Assembly (NCBI RefSeq): GCF_008807375.1
Contig: NZ_CP043311.1
Location: forward strand, 5,250,001-5,314,000
Reading direction: 5' to 3'
Origin: Pseudomonas lalkuanensis
Lineage (GTDB): Bacteria > Pseudomonadota > Gammaproteobacteria > Pseudomonadales > Pseudomonadaceae
DNA length: 64,000 nt
Both the position numbers and the translations under genes were made by a program. The notes below the pieces were generated by a model. It worked only from the letters and a program-made list of their open reading frames with translations. It had not been told where the DNA came from and made no database searches. Positions within the stretch are counted from its first letter, which is position 1. Each line of letters starts with the position of its first letter. Below, piece by piece: positions 38,062-46,713 of the stretch.

Positions 38062-38880
38062 ATGAATCGCGCTCTTTCTTCCCTGATGCTCGCCGGCGGC
38101 CTGCTGGCGGCCGGCAACGCCCTGGCCGACGGCCCCCTGCTGTGGCAGGACAACAGCCTGACCTACCTGTACGGCCAGAATTTCCAGATCAACCCGGAAA
38201 CCCAGCAGACCTTCACCTTCGAGCACGCCAGCGGCTGGACCTTCGGCGACCTGTTCATCTTCGTCGACCAGATCAACTACAACGGCGAGGAAGACGCGAA
38301 CCTGGGCAAGAACACCTACTACGGTGAAATCTCCCCGCGCCTGTCCTTCGGCAAGATGTTCGACCAGCAGCTGGAATTCGGCCCCATCAGCGACGTGCTG
38401 CTGGCCGCCACCTACGAGCGTGGCGAGAACCGTAACCAGAACTACCTGCTCGGCCCGGGCTTCGACCTCAAGGTCCCCGGCTTCGACTACTTCCAGTTGA
38501 ACTTCTACTACCGCAAGCCCGACGGCATCACCAACAACCCGTCCGGCCAGTGGCAGGTCACCCCGGTGTGGTCCTACACCATTCCGGTGGGTAACTCCGA
38601 CGTCGTCATCGACGGTTTCATGGACTGGGTGTGGAACAACAAGGACGCCACCTCCGACCGTCCGAACGACCTGCACGCCAACCTGCACTTCAACCCGCAG
38701 ATCAAGTACGACCTGGGCAAGGCCATGGGCTGGAGCGCGGTTAAGCACTTCTACGTCGGCATCGAGTACGACTACTGGAAGAACAAGTACGCCATCGACG
38801 ACAACAGCTTCCTCGGCGACGAGATCCTCGGCGGCACCGACCAGAACACCTTCAGCCTGCTGGCCAAGGTGCACTTCTGA
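38062..38880 (+). CDS. Outer-membrane channel, Tsx/OmpK-like
   Basis: A 272-residue protein with signal peptide (SSLMLAGGLLAAGNALA) and the 12-strand nucleoside-channel family pattern: GPLLWQDNSLTYLYGQNF, FEHASGWTFGDLFIFVDQIN, YYGEISPRLSFGKM, FDYFQLNFYYRKPDG, WVWNN and the C-terminal aromatic ending LLAKVHF for barrel insertion. Family members transport nucleosides or related solutes. ATG 38062 is chosen for the signal peptide; an adjacent GTG is possible. Confidence 0.85.
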   Translation: MNRALSSLMLAGGLLAAGNALADGPLLWQDNSLTYLYGQNFQINPETQQTFTFEHASGWTFGDLFIFVDQINYNGEEDANLGKNTYYGEISPRLSFGKMFDQQLEFGPISDVLLAATYERGENRNQNYLLGPGFDLKVPGFDYFQLNFYYRKPDGITNNPSGQWQVTPVWSYTIPVGNSDVVIDGFMDWVWNNKDATSDRPNDLHANLHFNPQIKYDLGKAMGWSAVKHFYVGIEYDYWKNKYAIDDNSFLGDEILGGTDQNTFSLLAKVHF

Positions 38881-38885
38881 TATCC

Positions 38886-38912
38886 GTGGGGCCCGTCGCA
38901 ATGGCGGGCCCC
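38886..38912 (+). terminator. Probable terminator hairpin after the channel gene
   Basis: GGGGCCCG and CGGGCCCC arms with a nine-base loop, followed by a poor TCTGGCTT tail. Confidence 0.45.
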
Positions 38913-38989
38913 TCTGGCTTGCGCCACTGGGGAAGGCGGGTGGAGAATGCGCGACAGTCTCAGCCTGCAGTCAGACAAGGAATCCATCG

Positions 38990-39301
38990 ATGGCCAGCGA
39001 CAGCACCCAAGCCTCTCCTCGCACCCGGGGTGAGAACCTGGTTACTTGCGGCTGGATAGCCCTGGCGACTGCCATCCCCGTCAGCTGCATCTTCTCCAGC
39101 GAACCCTTCGACTTCTCCGCCGGCCTCGCCGCGCTTTCCCTGATCAGCCTCTGCGCCGCCTTTGCCTGCTGGCCGAAGCTCTTCATCACACCGATCAACT
39201 ACCGCAAGCTCTGTGACGAAGTGCCCCGTAGCAGCTCCATCGCCATGGCCGTATTCGTGGCGCTGACCGTGCTGCGTGGTTTTGTCGAACTGGTGGCCTG
39301 A
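38990..39301 (+). CDS. Small inner-membrane protein of unknown function
   Basis: A 103-residue protein with AAGGA before ATG 38990 and three hydrophobic segments (about 19-35, 45-62, 83-101). I recognise no domain. A strong bidirectional terminator follows it. It is flanked by a channel gene and a convergent symporter. Confidence 0.6.
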   Translation: MASDSTQASPRTRGENLVTCGWIALATAIPVSCIFSSEPFDFSAGLAALSLISLCAAFACWPKLFITPINYRKLCDEVPRSSSIAMAVFVALTVLRGFVELVA

Positions 39302-39362
39302 TTTCTACGGACGCGGTATCCCCCTAGGCCCTGGTGCATCGTTTCCCGTTCCAGTGCCCATG

Positions 39363-39391
39363 AAAAAGCCCCGCACTTGGCGGGGCTTTTT
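39363..39391. terminator. Bidirectional intrinsic terminator
   Basis: AAAAAGCCCCGC and GCGGGGCTTTTT arms around ACTTG, between convergent genes. Confidence 0.9.
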
Positions 39392-39405
39392 CATGCTTGG
39401 GTCGA

Positions 39406-40851
39406 TCAGGCGTTAGCCGGAGTCGCACCGATGATCTCGGCACGGCTGCGCACGAACTGCGGCAGCAACGAGCCCACGACCATGCCCAGGACACTGAACA
39501 GCAGGCCGGCCAGTTGCGGCGGCCAGAAGTCGGTTTCGGCATAGGTCGCTTCCAGGAAGATCCAGGACACCAGACCGAGGGTGATGGCGACCAGGGCGCC
39601 CTGGGTGGTGGCGCGCTTCCAGAACAGGCCGGCGAACAGCGGTACCACGGCAGCGACCAGAGTCACCTTGTAGGCGTTGCCCACCATCTCGTAGATGCTC
39701 GCATCCGAGTACAGGGCGAACAGCGAGGTCGCGATGGTCATCGCGATCACGCTCAGGCGCATGGCCAGCAGGAACTGACGGTCGTTCATGTTGGGGATGA
39801 AGCGCTTGAGCACGTTCTCGGTGAAGGTCACCGACGGTGCCAGCAGGGTGCCGGAGGCAGTGGACATGATGGCCGACAGCAGCGCACCGAAGAACATGAT
39901 CTGCGCGAACAGCGGCGTGCGCTCCATGATCAGGTGCGGCAGGATCATCTGCGAGTCTTCGGCCAGCCACTTCTGCACCATGGCCGGGTCGATCAGCGAA
40001 GCGGCGTAGGTCAGGAAAATCGGCAACATGCAGAAGGACAGGTAGAACACGGCGCCGGTCATGGAAGCGCGGGCGGCGATGTTCTCGGTCTTGGCCGACA
40101 TCACGCGGGCGTACACGTCCTGCTGCGGGATGGAACCGAACATCATGGTCACGGCCGCGCCGATGAAGGCGACGATATCCCGCGGCTCGAAACCGTGCAT
40201 GAATGTGAACTTGCCTTCGCTGGCGGCATGGCTGATCACCACGTCGGCGCCACCGGCCATGTCACCGATCAGCCAGGTCAGGTACACCAGGCCGACGACG
40301 ATGATGATCATCTGCATGAAGTCGGTCAGGGCCACGGACCACATACCCCCGAACAGGGTGTAGAGCAGCACGATGCCGGTGCCGATCAGCATGCCCTGGG
40401 TGGTGGTGATGGAGCCATCGGACAGCACGTTGAACACCAGGCCCAGTGCGGTGAGCTGTGCAGCCACCCAGCCCAGATAGGAACCGATGATGACCAGGCT
40501 GGTGATCATCTCGACGTTCGGACCGAAGCGCTTCCTGAAGAAGTCGCCGATGGTCAGCAGGTTCATGCGGTACAGCGGACGGGCGAACACCAGGCCCACC
40601 AGCATCAGGCAACCGAAGGAACCGAAGGGATCCTCGATGATTCCGGCGAATCCTTCCTCGATGAAGCTCGCGGGAATACCCAGCACGGCTTCCGAGCCGA
40701 ACCAGGTGGCGAACACCATCGCCGCGACCAGGGGGAAGGACATGCTCCGGCCGCCGGCCGCGAAGTCCTTGGAGTTTTTCACACGGGTGGACGCGTAGAA
40801 ACCGACACCAACGGTGACCAGCAGGTATACCGCAACAAACCAGATCAGCAT
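39406..40851 (-). CDS. Sodium:solute symporter (SSS family)
   Basis: A 481-residue polytopic protein with about 13 membrane segments. Family signatures include STRVKNSKDFAAGGRSMSFP, WFGSEAVLGIPASFIEEGFAG, GMWSVALTDFMQMIIIVVGL, FGSIPQQDVYARVMSAKTE and ALLSAIMSTASGTLLAPSVT (sodium-site Ser/Thr). Such proteins take up organic solutes with Na+; the substrate cannot be told. ATG 40851 starts the first helix; codons further upstream would give a non-membrane, unconvincing extension. Confidence 0.88.
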   Translation of the reverse strand: MLIWFVAVYLLVTVGVGFYASTRVKNSKDFAAGGRSMSFPLVAAMVFATWFGSEAVLGIPASFIEEGFAGIIEDPFGSFGCLMLVGLVFARPLYRMNLLTIGDFFRKRFGPNVEMITSLVIIGSYLGWVAAQLTALGLVFNVLSDGSITTTQGMLIGTGIVLLYTLFGGMWSVALTDFMQMIIIVVGLVYLTWLIGDMAGGADVVISHAASEGKFTFMHGFEPRDIVAFIGAAVTMMFGSIPQQDVYARVMSAKTENIAARASMTGAVFYLSFCMLPIFLTYAASLIDPAMVQKWLAEDSQMILPHLIMERTPLFAQIMFFGALLSAIMSTASGTLLAPSVTFTENVLKRFIPNMNDRQFLLAMRLSVIAMTIATSLFALYSDASIYEMVGNAYKVTLVAAVVPLFAGLFWKRATTQGALVAITLGLVSWIFLEATYAETDFWPPQLAGLLFSVLGMVVGSLLPQFVRSRAEIIGATPANA

Positions 40852-41235
40852 TTGTTCTTGTTCCAGAGGCACGCCCGTCGGGCCGGACCCTGGGAGGCAG
40901 GTGTCGCGGCTGACGGAGTTTTTGTTATTGACGGCGAAGCCCGGCACGGAGCGAACCGGGCGGTTACCACGGAGGCGCAGTCTGCCAAAGACGTAAAATA
41001 TGTCAAACAATTACGACGTCCATGAGCAGAAAAATCGACAGAATGCCTGTGCGAACATGCCGTAGCGATAAACTCAATACATTGATTTAAAAGACAAATT
41101 AACGTCAGCTTGTGACCCATCAGTTTTTTATTTTTTACAGGCGCCGTTGATTAACAAAGACACCACGCTACCGTTCGTCGCCGTACAGGAAGCATCTGCT
41201 AGCATCCACGCGTCACTCTCATGGAGCCGCTCCGC
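40852..41235. other. AT-rich divergent intergenic region
   Basis: These 384 bases between the symporter and nat genes include a notably AT-rich stretch (about 41000-41160, with TTTTTTATTTTTTACAG). This probably contains the symporter promoter. I see no gene, RNA or repeat. Confidence 0.5.
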
Positions 41236-42072
41236 ATGTACGCGCTGACCCCGCAGCAGACCGAGGCCTATCTGCGCCACCTGGACACCCCCGCTCCGCA
41301 GCGTCCCGACCTCGCCAGCCTGAATCGGCTGATCGCCGCCCACCAGCAACGGGTGGCTTTCGAGAACGTCGATGTCCTGCTCGACCGCCCCATACGCATC
41401 GACGCCGATGCTGTGTTCGCCAAGGTGGTGGAGCGTGGCCGCGGCGGTTACTGCTACGAGCTGAACAACCTCTTCGCGCGCCTGCTGCTCGCCCTCGGTT
41501 TCGAGGTCGAACTACTGGGTGGCCGGGTGCGCTGGGGCCTGCCACTGGACGCCCCGCAGACCATGCTCTCCCACCTGATGCTGCGCGTGCTGCTGCCGGA
41601 AGGTCCGCACCTGGCGGATGTCGGTTTCGGCTCCGCCACCCCCTGGCGCGCCGTCCCCCTCGACGGGCCGATGCCCGATGACCTGCCTTATCGGCTGAGC
41701 CCCCAGGGCGACGGCACGGGCGAAGTGCAATTGGAGAACTTCCGCGCCGAGACGGGCTGGGCGGCCTGCTACCGCTTCGGCGCAGAGGTGAACGCCTGGG
41801 TCGATTGCATCCCGCGCAACTGGTACACCGCCACCCACCCCGACAGCGTTTTCCGCAAGATGCTGATGACCGCCCGCAGCGAGGGCGAATGGCGCCTGAC
41901 CCTGGCCAATGGCAGCCTCAACAGGCGCCACCGCGACGGTCGCCTGGAAAGCCGCAAGATCGAAGATGCCGCCGAGTTGGTCGGCGTGCTGCAGAACGAC
42001 TTCCTGCTGAATCTCACCGATGACGAGATCGAGCCGCTGCGACTGCGCCTGGCCGGCCTGCTGGAAGGCTGA
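41236..42072 (+). CDS. nat: Arylamine N-acetyltransferase
   Basis: A 278-residue enzyme of the usual length. The catalytic triad is visible as Cys 73 in GRGGYCYELN, His 113 in LSHLMLRV and Asp 128 in LADVGFG. It transfers acetyl from acetyl-CoA to arylamines and hydrazines. ATG 41236 has GGAG nine bases upstream; ATG 41221 in frame is less well supported. Confidence 0.93.
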   Translation: MYALTPQQTEAYLRHLDTPAPQRPDLASLNRLIAAHQQRVAFENVDVLLDRPIRIDADAVFAKVVERGRGGYCYELNNLFARLLLALGFEVELLGGRVRWGLPLDAPQTMLSHLMLRVLLPEGPHLADVGFGSATPWRAVPLDGPMPDDLPYRLSPQGDGTGEVQLENFRAETGWAACYRFGAEVNAWVDCIPRNWYTATHPDSVFRKMLMTARSEGEWRLTLANGSLNRRHRDGRLESRKIEDAAELVGVLQNDFLLNLTDDEIEPLRLRLAGLLEG

Positions 42073-42220
42073 CGGCATGCGCTGTGCGCATCGCAGTTCC
42101 GTGCCGAACGGCCTGGTGCGCGCCGCGCCCCCCTACGATGGAGTCCCGGGTTCGAGTGGTGGACCGGTGGAGCGTGGTCCACCCTTGTAGGTAAATCCCG
42201 CCGCGCAGGAGGACATGCCC

Positions 42221-42970
42221 ATGTCCACCGCCGCCCGCCTCGATGCCCTGCACGAGCAGGGCTTCACCCTCCTCCCCGGCGTGCTCGACGCCACCTCCGT
42301 CGCCACCCTGCGCCAGCTGATGGACCAACTCCAGCCCGTCCACTGGGACTATCTCGGGCTGCTGGACGATCACTTCAAGTGTGTGTTCAACCGGGGGCCG
42401 GAATGGCTGCCCTGGCTCGACCTGCCCGGCGTGATCGACCTGGCCGAAGCGGCACTGGGTGAGGATTGCCATGTGATTGGGCAGACCGCCTGGCGCTGCC
42501 ATCCGGGCTTCATTGGCGCCGAGTTGCACCTGGATCACCTGGCGATGGAGCTGCCGGAAAGCCTGCTGGCCGATCCGTCATTCAAGCTGCCGATTCAGGT
42601 CTGCACCGCGCACCTGTACCTCGACGATATCGACGCCGACCTCTGCCCTACCCTGGTGATCCCCGGCAGCCACCGCGCCGGCCGCAAACCCCGGTCCGGA
42701 GAACCCCATTGGCACGGCAAAGCGGCCGAGCCCGTGCTGTGCCAGGCGGGCGATGTGCTGATGTTCCGCAGCGAGCTCTGGCACGCCGGCAGCCGCAATC
42801 GCACCCACGACCGCAGCCGCTACCTGCTGCAGGTGCACTACGGACGGCGCATGGTGGCGCAGAAGTTCTCGCCCTACCTGGACTTCCGTTTCAACCCGCA
42901 GGTGCTCGCGGCCTGCACGCCGCGCCAGCGCCGGCTGCTGGGCGACCACGAAGCTGCCGAGTACGACTGA
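42221..42970 (+). CDS. Phytanoyl-CoA dioxygenase-like Fe(II)/2-oxoglutarate enzyme
   Basis: A 249-residue protein of the PhyH superfamily. The metal-binding HxD is in GAELHLDHLAMEL, and the distal His is in ELWHAGSRNRTHDRSRYLLQ, where an Arg for 2-oxoglutarate follows. AGGAGGA is correctly spaced for ATG 42221 rather than 42215. The substrate is unknown. Confidence 0.8.
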   Translation: MSTAARLDALHEQGFTLLPGVLDATSVATLRQLMDQLQPVHWDYLGLLDDHFKCVFNRGPEWLPWLDLPGVIDLAEAALGEDCHVIGQTAWRCHPGFIGAELHLDHLAMELPESLLADPSFKLPIQVCTAHLYLDDIDADLCPTLVIPGSHRAGRKPRSGEPHWHGKAAEPVLCQAGDVLMFRSELWHAGSRNRTHDRSRYLLQVHYGRRMVAQKFSPYLDFRFNPQVLAACTPRQRRLLGDHEAAEYD

Positions 42971-43037
42971 CGCCGAAAAACCGAGCAAGCGCTCCCAACC
43001 CAGCCCCCATGGGCGACCCAGGCACTTATCCCGAAGA

Positions 43038-43068
43038 TATCCACAGGAACGCCCACAGTTTTTGTGGG
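43038..43068 (+). repeat. TATCCACAG hairpin repeat, copy 1
   Basis: TATCCACAG, seven bases, then CCACAGTTTTTGTGGG, which forms a CCCACA/TGTGGG hairpin with the preceding C. Other copies are at 43240, 43380 and, inverted, 52455. Confidence 0.7.
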
Positions 43069-43105
43069 CAGTACACTTTCTTGCGCGACGCGCTACCCGC
43101 CCCTT

Positions 43106-43128
43106 GTGGGAGCGAATTCATTCGCGAA
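43106..43128 (+). repeat. REP-type element
   Basis: GTGGGAGCGAATTCATTCGCGAA, one half of the 38-bp palindrome seen whole at 21018. Confidence 0.7.
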
Positions 43129-43239
43129 TCTCCCCGGCATCGCAACCTGCCCCGCAAACCGCCGCAGGCACCTGGACAAAATACGTCCACCTCACTGAAA
43201 GCCACGCAACTCAAGCCCTCCAGCCATTCACCCCAAAGC

Positions 43240-43270
43240 TATCCACAGCTTGCCCCACAGAATCCGTGGG
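43240..43270 (+). repeat. TATCCACAG hairpin repeat, copy 2
   Basis: TATCCACAGCTTGC then CCCACAGAATCCGTGGG, with compatible CCAC/GTGG hairpin arms. Confidence 0.7.
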
Positions 43271-43379
43271 TATCCGCACCGGACTGCAGACGCGGCAGGG
43301 TTGCACCCCCTTCGCCCAGGAAACGAGCAACCCGGACCAGCCCCTGTAGCACGGGCGCTGGCGCAATCCATCCAGACGA

Positions 43380-43410
43380 TATCCACAGCTCGCTCCACAG
43401 AAAATGTGGG
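43380..43410 (+). repeat. TATCCACAG hairpin repeat, copy 3
   Basis: TATCCACAGCTCGC then TCCACAGAAAATGTGGG; nearly identical to the inverted copy at 52455-52485. Confidence 0.7.
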
Positions 43411-43467
43411 CACGTCGATGCCGGGCTGTTCTTTACTCAAGGCAAGTCTTCACGCAGGAATCCATCC

Positions 43468-43938
43468 ATGCGCGCAGTCAGCCCCGTCGCCCTGCTGCTG
43501 GCCTTGCTGCTCCTGACCGGATGCGCCGGTTTTGGCCAGCGCGACCCCTTGCAGGTGGACCTGGTGGGCATGGAGCCGATCCACGGCGAGGGCATGGAAA
43601 TGCGCTTCAACCTCAAGTTGCGGGTGCAGAACCCCAATGAAAGCGCGATCCATTACAGCGGCATCGCCCTGGAACTGGACCTCAACGACCTGCCGCTAGC
43701 CAGCGGCGTCAGCAGCCAGGACGGCACGGTAGAGGGTTTCGGGGAAAAGCTGATCGAAGTGCCCGTGACCATTTCCGCCTTCTCGGTGCTGCGCCAGACC
43801 TGGAACCTTGCCGGCGGAAGCCCGATCCAGAACGTCCCCTATGCCTTGCGCGGCAAACTGGGTGGCGGTTTCTGGGGAACCCGGCGCTTTTCCGATGCCG
43901 GCGTGTTGAGCATCCCCGAGCCCATCGACACGCCCTGA
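43468..43938 (+). CDS. LEA2/WHy-domain lipoprotein
   Basis: A 156-residue lipoprotein: signal LLALLLLTGCAGFG with acylated Cys 19, then a WHy/LEA type 2 beta-sandwich (EMRFNLKLRVQNPNESAIHY, GIALELDLNDLPLASGVS, LIEVPVTISAF). Such domains are linked to desiccation or envelope stress; the exact role is unknown. AGGAA precedes ATG 43468. Confidence 0.8.
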   Translation: MRAVSPVALLLALLLLTGCAGFGQRDPLQVDLVGMEPIHGEGMEMRFNLKLRVQNPNESAIHYSGIALELDLNDLPLASGVSSQDGTVEGFGEKLIEVPVTISAFSVLRQTWNLAGGSPIQNVPYALRGKLGGGFWGTRRFSDAGVLSIPEPIDTP

Positions 43939-43941
43939 GCC

Positions 43942-44523
43942 TCAGTTGCTCAGGATGAACCCGAGCAGTTCGTGGATCGCCAGTGGCAGCGCGGTCGCCT
44001 CGGTGTCCACTTCCCAGTCCGCATCGAGTGGCGGCTCGTAGGGGCTGTCCAGGCCGGTGAAGTTACGAATGCGCCCTTCCAGCGCCGCCTGGTACAGCCC
44101 TTTGGGGTCGCGGCGGGCGCAAGCGTCGAACGAGGTGCTGACGTAGACAGTGGAGAACTCCCCCGGCGCGAACATCTGCCGCGCCGCCTCGCGATCGGCG
44201 CGAAACGGCGAGATGGCGGAGACGATCACCACCAGCCCCGCATCCACCATCAGCCGCGCCACCTCGGCGATGCGCCGGACGTTCTCGCGGCGATCCTCTG
44301 CCGACATGCCGAGATCCCGGCACAGGCCGCCGCGCAGGTTGTCGCCATCCAGCACATAGGTGTGCAGGCCACGGGCGTTGAGTTCCACTTCCAGCGCATT
44401 GGCCAAGGTGGACTTGCCCGAGCCGGACAGGCCGGTCAGCCAGATGCAGCGCGGTCGCTGATGCTTGATCGACGCCCTGGCCCGTGCCGAAAGAGCCAGC
44501 GCATAGGGCGTTGCCTTACTCAT
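43942..44523 (-). CDS. cysC: Adenylylsulfate (APS) kinase
   Basis: A 193-residue kinase with P-loop GLSGSGKST (31-39), LDGDNLRGGLCRDLGMSAEDR and the FISPFR-like segment SAISPFRADREAAR. It phosphorylates APS to PAPS. No cysD/cysN sulfurylase gene is adjacent; a stand-alone cysC may feed sulfation rather than assimilation. ATG 44523 is preferred; ATG 44538 is an alternative. Confidence 0.92.
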   Translation of the reverse strand: MSKATPYALALSARARASIKHQRPRCIWLTGLSGSGKSTLANALEVELNARGLHTYVLDGDNLRGGLCRDLGMSAEDRRENVRRIAEVARLMVDAGLVVIVSAISPFRADREAARQMFAPGEFSTVYVSTSFDACARRDPKGLYQAALEGRIRNFTGLDSPYEPPLDADWEVDTEATALPLAIHELLGFILSN

Positions 44524-44719
44524 AACCCAACCACTCATAGTCACGTTCATGGGCCCGCAGCATTGCACCCTCGTTGCGGGCACGACCCTCGATTTCTCCG
44601 AGCAGGGAGACTAGCAGCCGTTTTTCCCGAGAAGATCTGGATAGGGTCAAGTCGGAAAAGCATCCGATACATCTGACATACGAAATCGCAGAAACGGGCA
44701 AGGCAGTGGCAAAACCCTA

Positions 44720-44725
44720 TATAAT
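44720..44725 (+). promoter_or_regulatory. Probable -10 element of the yjdM gene
   Basis: TATAAT lies 36 bases before ATG 44761 within an otherwise GC-rich sequence. A convincing -35 box is not visible. Confidence 0.4.
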
Positions 44726-44760
44726 TCGTGGTTTTTCGTGACACCGAAGTCGAGGTCCCC

Positions 44761-45102
44761 ATGAGCACCCTGCCGCCCTGCCCCAAATGCAACTCCGAAT
44801 ACACCTACGAAGACGGCGCGATGCTGATCTGCCCCGAGTGCGCCCACGAGTGGTCCGCTGACGCCAGCGCCGAGACCGCCGGTGATGACAAGGTGATCAA
44901 GGACTCCGTCGGCAACGTCCTGCAGGACGGCGACACCGTCACCGTGATCAAGGACCTCAAGGTCAAGGGCTCGTCCCTGGTGGTGAAGGTCGGCACCAAG
45001 GTGAAGAACATCCGCCTGGTGGACGGCGACCACGACATCGATTGCAAGATCGATGGCATCGGCGCGATGAAGCTGAAGTCGGAATTCGTGCGCAAGGTCT
45101 GA
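44761..45102 (+). CDS. yjdM: YjdM/PhnA zinc-ribbon family protein
   Basis: A 113-residue protein with an N-terminal zinc ribbon (CPKC and CPEC, residues 8-28) and the PhnA C-terminal domain ([39 protein letters not shown]). Named for the phosphonate operon of E. coli, but its function is unsettled. A strong terminator follows. Confidence 0.93.
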   Translation: MSTLPPCPKCNSEYTYEDGAMLICPECAHEWSADASAETAGDDKVIKDSVGNVLQDGDTVTVIKDLKVKGSSLVVKVGTKVKNIRLVDGDHDIDCKIDGIGAMKLKSEFVRKV

Positions 45103-45120
45103 GTCGCGAATCCACCCCGA

Positions 45121-45148
45121 AAAAGCCCGGCCTGTGCCGGGCTTTTTT
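45121..45148. terminator. Intrinsic terminator after yjdM
   Basis: AAAAGCCCGGC and GCCGGGCTTTT arms around CTGT with a six-T tail. Confidence 0.9.
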
Positions 45149-45292
45149 GTGGGCCGGGCAGCGCCTTGCCTCCTCTCCCGCTGTCATTCCGTCCTGGACT
45201 GACATGCGGAGGATTTTTCGGTTGTCCTCCATCGCCCCACCAAGCTAAACAGTCGTTCAACGAGCAGCAGGACGCCAGCGCAGGAACGACTG

Positions 45293-46582
45293 ATGAGCCC
45301 CCAATTCCCCAAGACCTACTACGAAGCCACGGTCGATCGGACCGCCTACCCTGCCCATTCGGGCCGCACCGACGCCAGGGTATGCATCCTCGGTGGTGGG
45401 CTGGCTGGGCTGTCCACCGCCCTGGGGCTGGCCGAGCGCGGCGTCACCGACGTGGTGGTGCTGGAATCCCATGACGTCGGCCACGGCGCCTCGGGACGCA
45501 ATGGCGGCTTCGTCTTCGGCGGCTACAGCCTGGGCAACGCCGATCTGCTGGCCACCCTGGGCGCCGAGGAGGCGCGTCGCCTGTATCAACTCACCCTCGA
45601 TGCGGTCGAACTGATCCGCCACCGCAGCCGCCACTACGGCATCGACTGCGACCTGGTGGACAAGGGCGTGATCCTCGCCAACTGGTTCAACGACCCCGCA
45701 CGCCTGGAAACCCCGCGCCAGCTGATGAAGCAGGCCTACGGGGTGAACTGGGAATACATCCCGCCCGGTGAGCTGAAGGAAAAGCTCCGGACCGGGCGCT
45801 ACTTCGGCGGCCTGCTGGAACGCAACGCCTTCCACTTCCATCCGCTCAAGTACGTCTGTGGCATCGCCCGGACGCTGGCCGGCCTGGGTGTCCGCCTCCA
45901 CGAACGATCCCCCGCCCTGGCCATCGAGAAGCGCGCCGGCAAGTTCGTGGTCAGAACGGCGGGCGGCGAGGTGCACGCCGAGCATGTGGTGTTCTCCGGC
46001 GGCGGCTATGCACGCGGCCTCCATCGCCCCGTCGAGCGCGCGGTGCTGCCCATCGCCACCTACGTGGTCGCCACCGAGCCGCTGGGCGCGCGTCTTGCTG
46101 AAGCCATCGATTGCGAGTCGGCGGTCTACGACACCCGCTTCGCCTTCGACTACTACCGACCGCTGCAGGACAGCCGGATTCTCTGGGGCGGCCGCATCTC
46201 CATCCTCGACCGCAACCCTGACGCCATCGCCAGGCTGTTGAAGGCCGACCTCGTATCGGTCTATCCACAGCTGGAAGAGGCTGAAATCGAGTACTCCTGG
46301 GGCGGTCTGATGAGTTATGGCCGCCATCAGATGGCGCAGATCGGCCAGGACGCCGACGGCATCTGGCACGCGGTGGGCTTCGGGGGCCACGGCATGGCGC
46401 CGACCACAGTGGCGGGCGAGGTGCTGGCCGATGCCATCGCCAACGCCGCGCCGATTCCCGCCGGATTCAACCGATTCGGCCTGACCCGCACCTTCGGCCT
46501 CGCCGGACTGCTGGCCGCGCAGATGACCTACACCGCCTTCCAGGCTCGCGATGCGTTCGATGCGCGACGGTTGAATCGGTAA
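45293..46582 (+). CDS. FAD-dependent amine/amino-acid oxidoreductase (PuuB/PauB-like)
   Basis: A 429-residue DAO-family flavoprotein. The dinucleotide-binding motif is GGGLAGLSTALGLAERG (34-50), followed by SHDVGHGASGRNGGFVFGG, the typical gamma-glutamylputrescine oxidase-like pattern, and the C-terminal FAD contact VGFGGHGMAPTTVAGEVL. Members oxidise gamma-glutamyl-polyamines or related amines. Its position next to bau genes suggests polyamine/beta-alanine catabolism (inference). AGGAA precedes ATG 45293. Confidence 0.85.
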   Translation: MSPQFPKTYYEATVDRTAYPAHSGRTDARVCILGGGLAGLSTALGLAERGVTDVVVLESHDVGHGASGRNGGFVFGGYSLGNADLLATLGAEEARRLYQLTLDAVELIRHRSRHYGIDCDLVDKGVILANWFNDPARLETPRQLMKQAYGVNWEYIPPGELKEKLRTGRYFGGLLERNAFHFHPLKYVCGIARTLAGLGVRLHERSPALAIEKRAGKFVVRTAGGEVHAEHVVFSGGGYARGLHRPVERAVLPIATYVVATEPLGARLAEAIDCESAVYDTRFAFDYYRPLQDSRILWGGRISILDRNPDAIARLLKADLVSVYPQLEEAEIEYSWGGLMSYGRHQMAQIGQDADGIWHAVGFGGHGMAPTTVAGEVLADAIANAAPIPAGFNRFGLTRTFGLAGLLAAQMTYTAFQARDAFDARRLNR

Positions 46583-46675
46583 TCGCGCGCGGTTGGACTG
46601 GCGTGATGGGTATCGCGGAGCTCACCCCATCCTACGAGGCGGTGCTTCGTACTGCGAAACCCATCAAATGAAAAA

Positions 46676-46698
46676 GCCCGGCATTAGCCGGGCCTTTT
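46676..46698. terminator. Intrinsic terminator between convergent genes
   Basis: GCCCGGC and GCCGGGC arms around ATTA, preceded by AAAAA and followed by CTTTT, so it can serve both strands. Confidence 0.85.
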
Positions 46699-46713
46699 CA
46701 TTCAACACATCAC

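Larger units (their letters stand above)
42971..43467. other. Non-coding region with three copies of a TATCCACAG repeat
   Basis: These 497 bases have no convincing gene. They hold three copies of a hairpin repeat (43038-43068, 43240-43270, 43380-43410) and one REP element (43106-43128). Confidence 0.65.

Noticed and set aside
39397..41025. A 542-codon plus-strand frame opposite the symporter
   Set aside because: Rich in H, Q, G and D without hydrophobic pattern. The opposite strand encodes a clear SSS transporter.
43038..43410. Cluster of TATCCACAG sequences resembling DnaA boxes, a possible origin
   Set aside because: Each lies in a hairpin-bearing repeat that also occurs at 52455. There is no dnaA, dnaN or parAB context and no AT-rich unwinding region.
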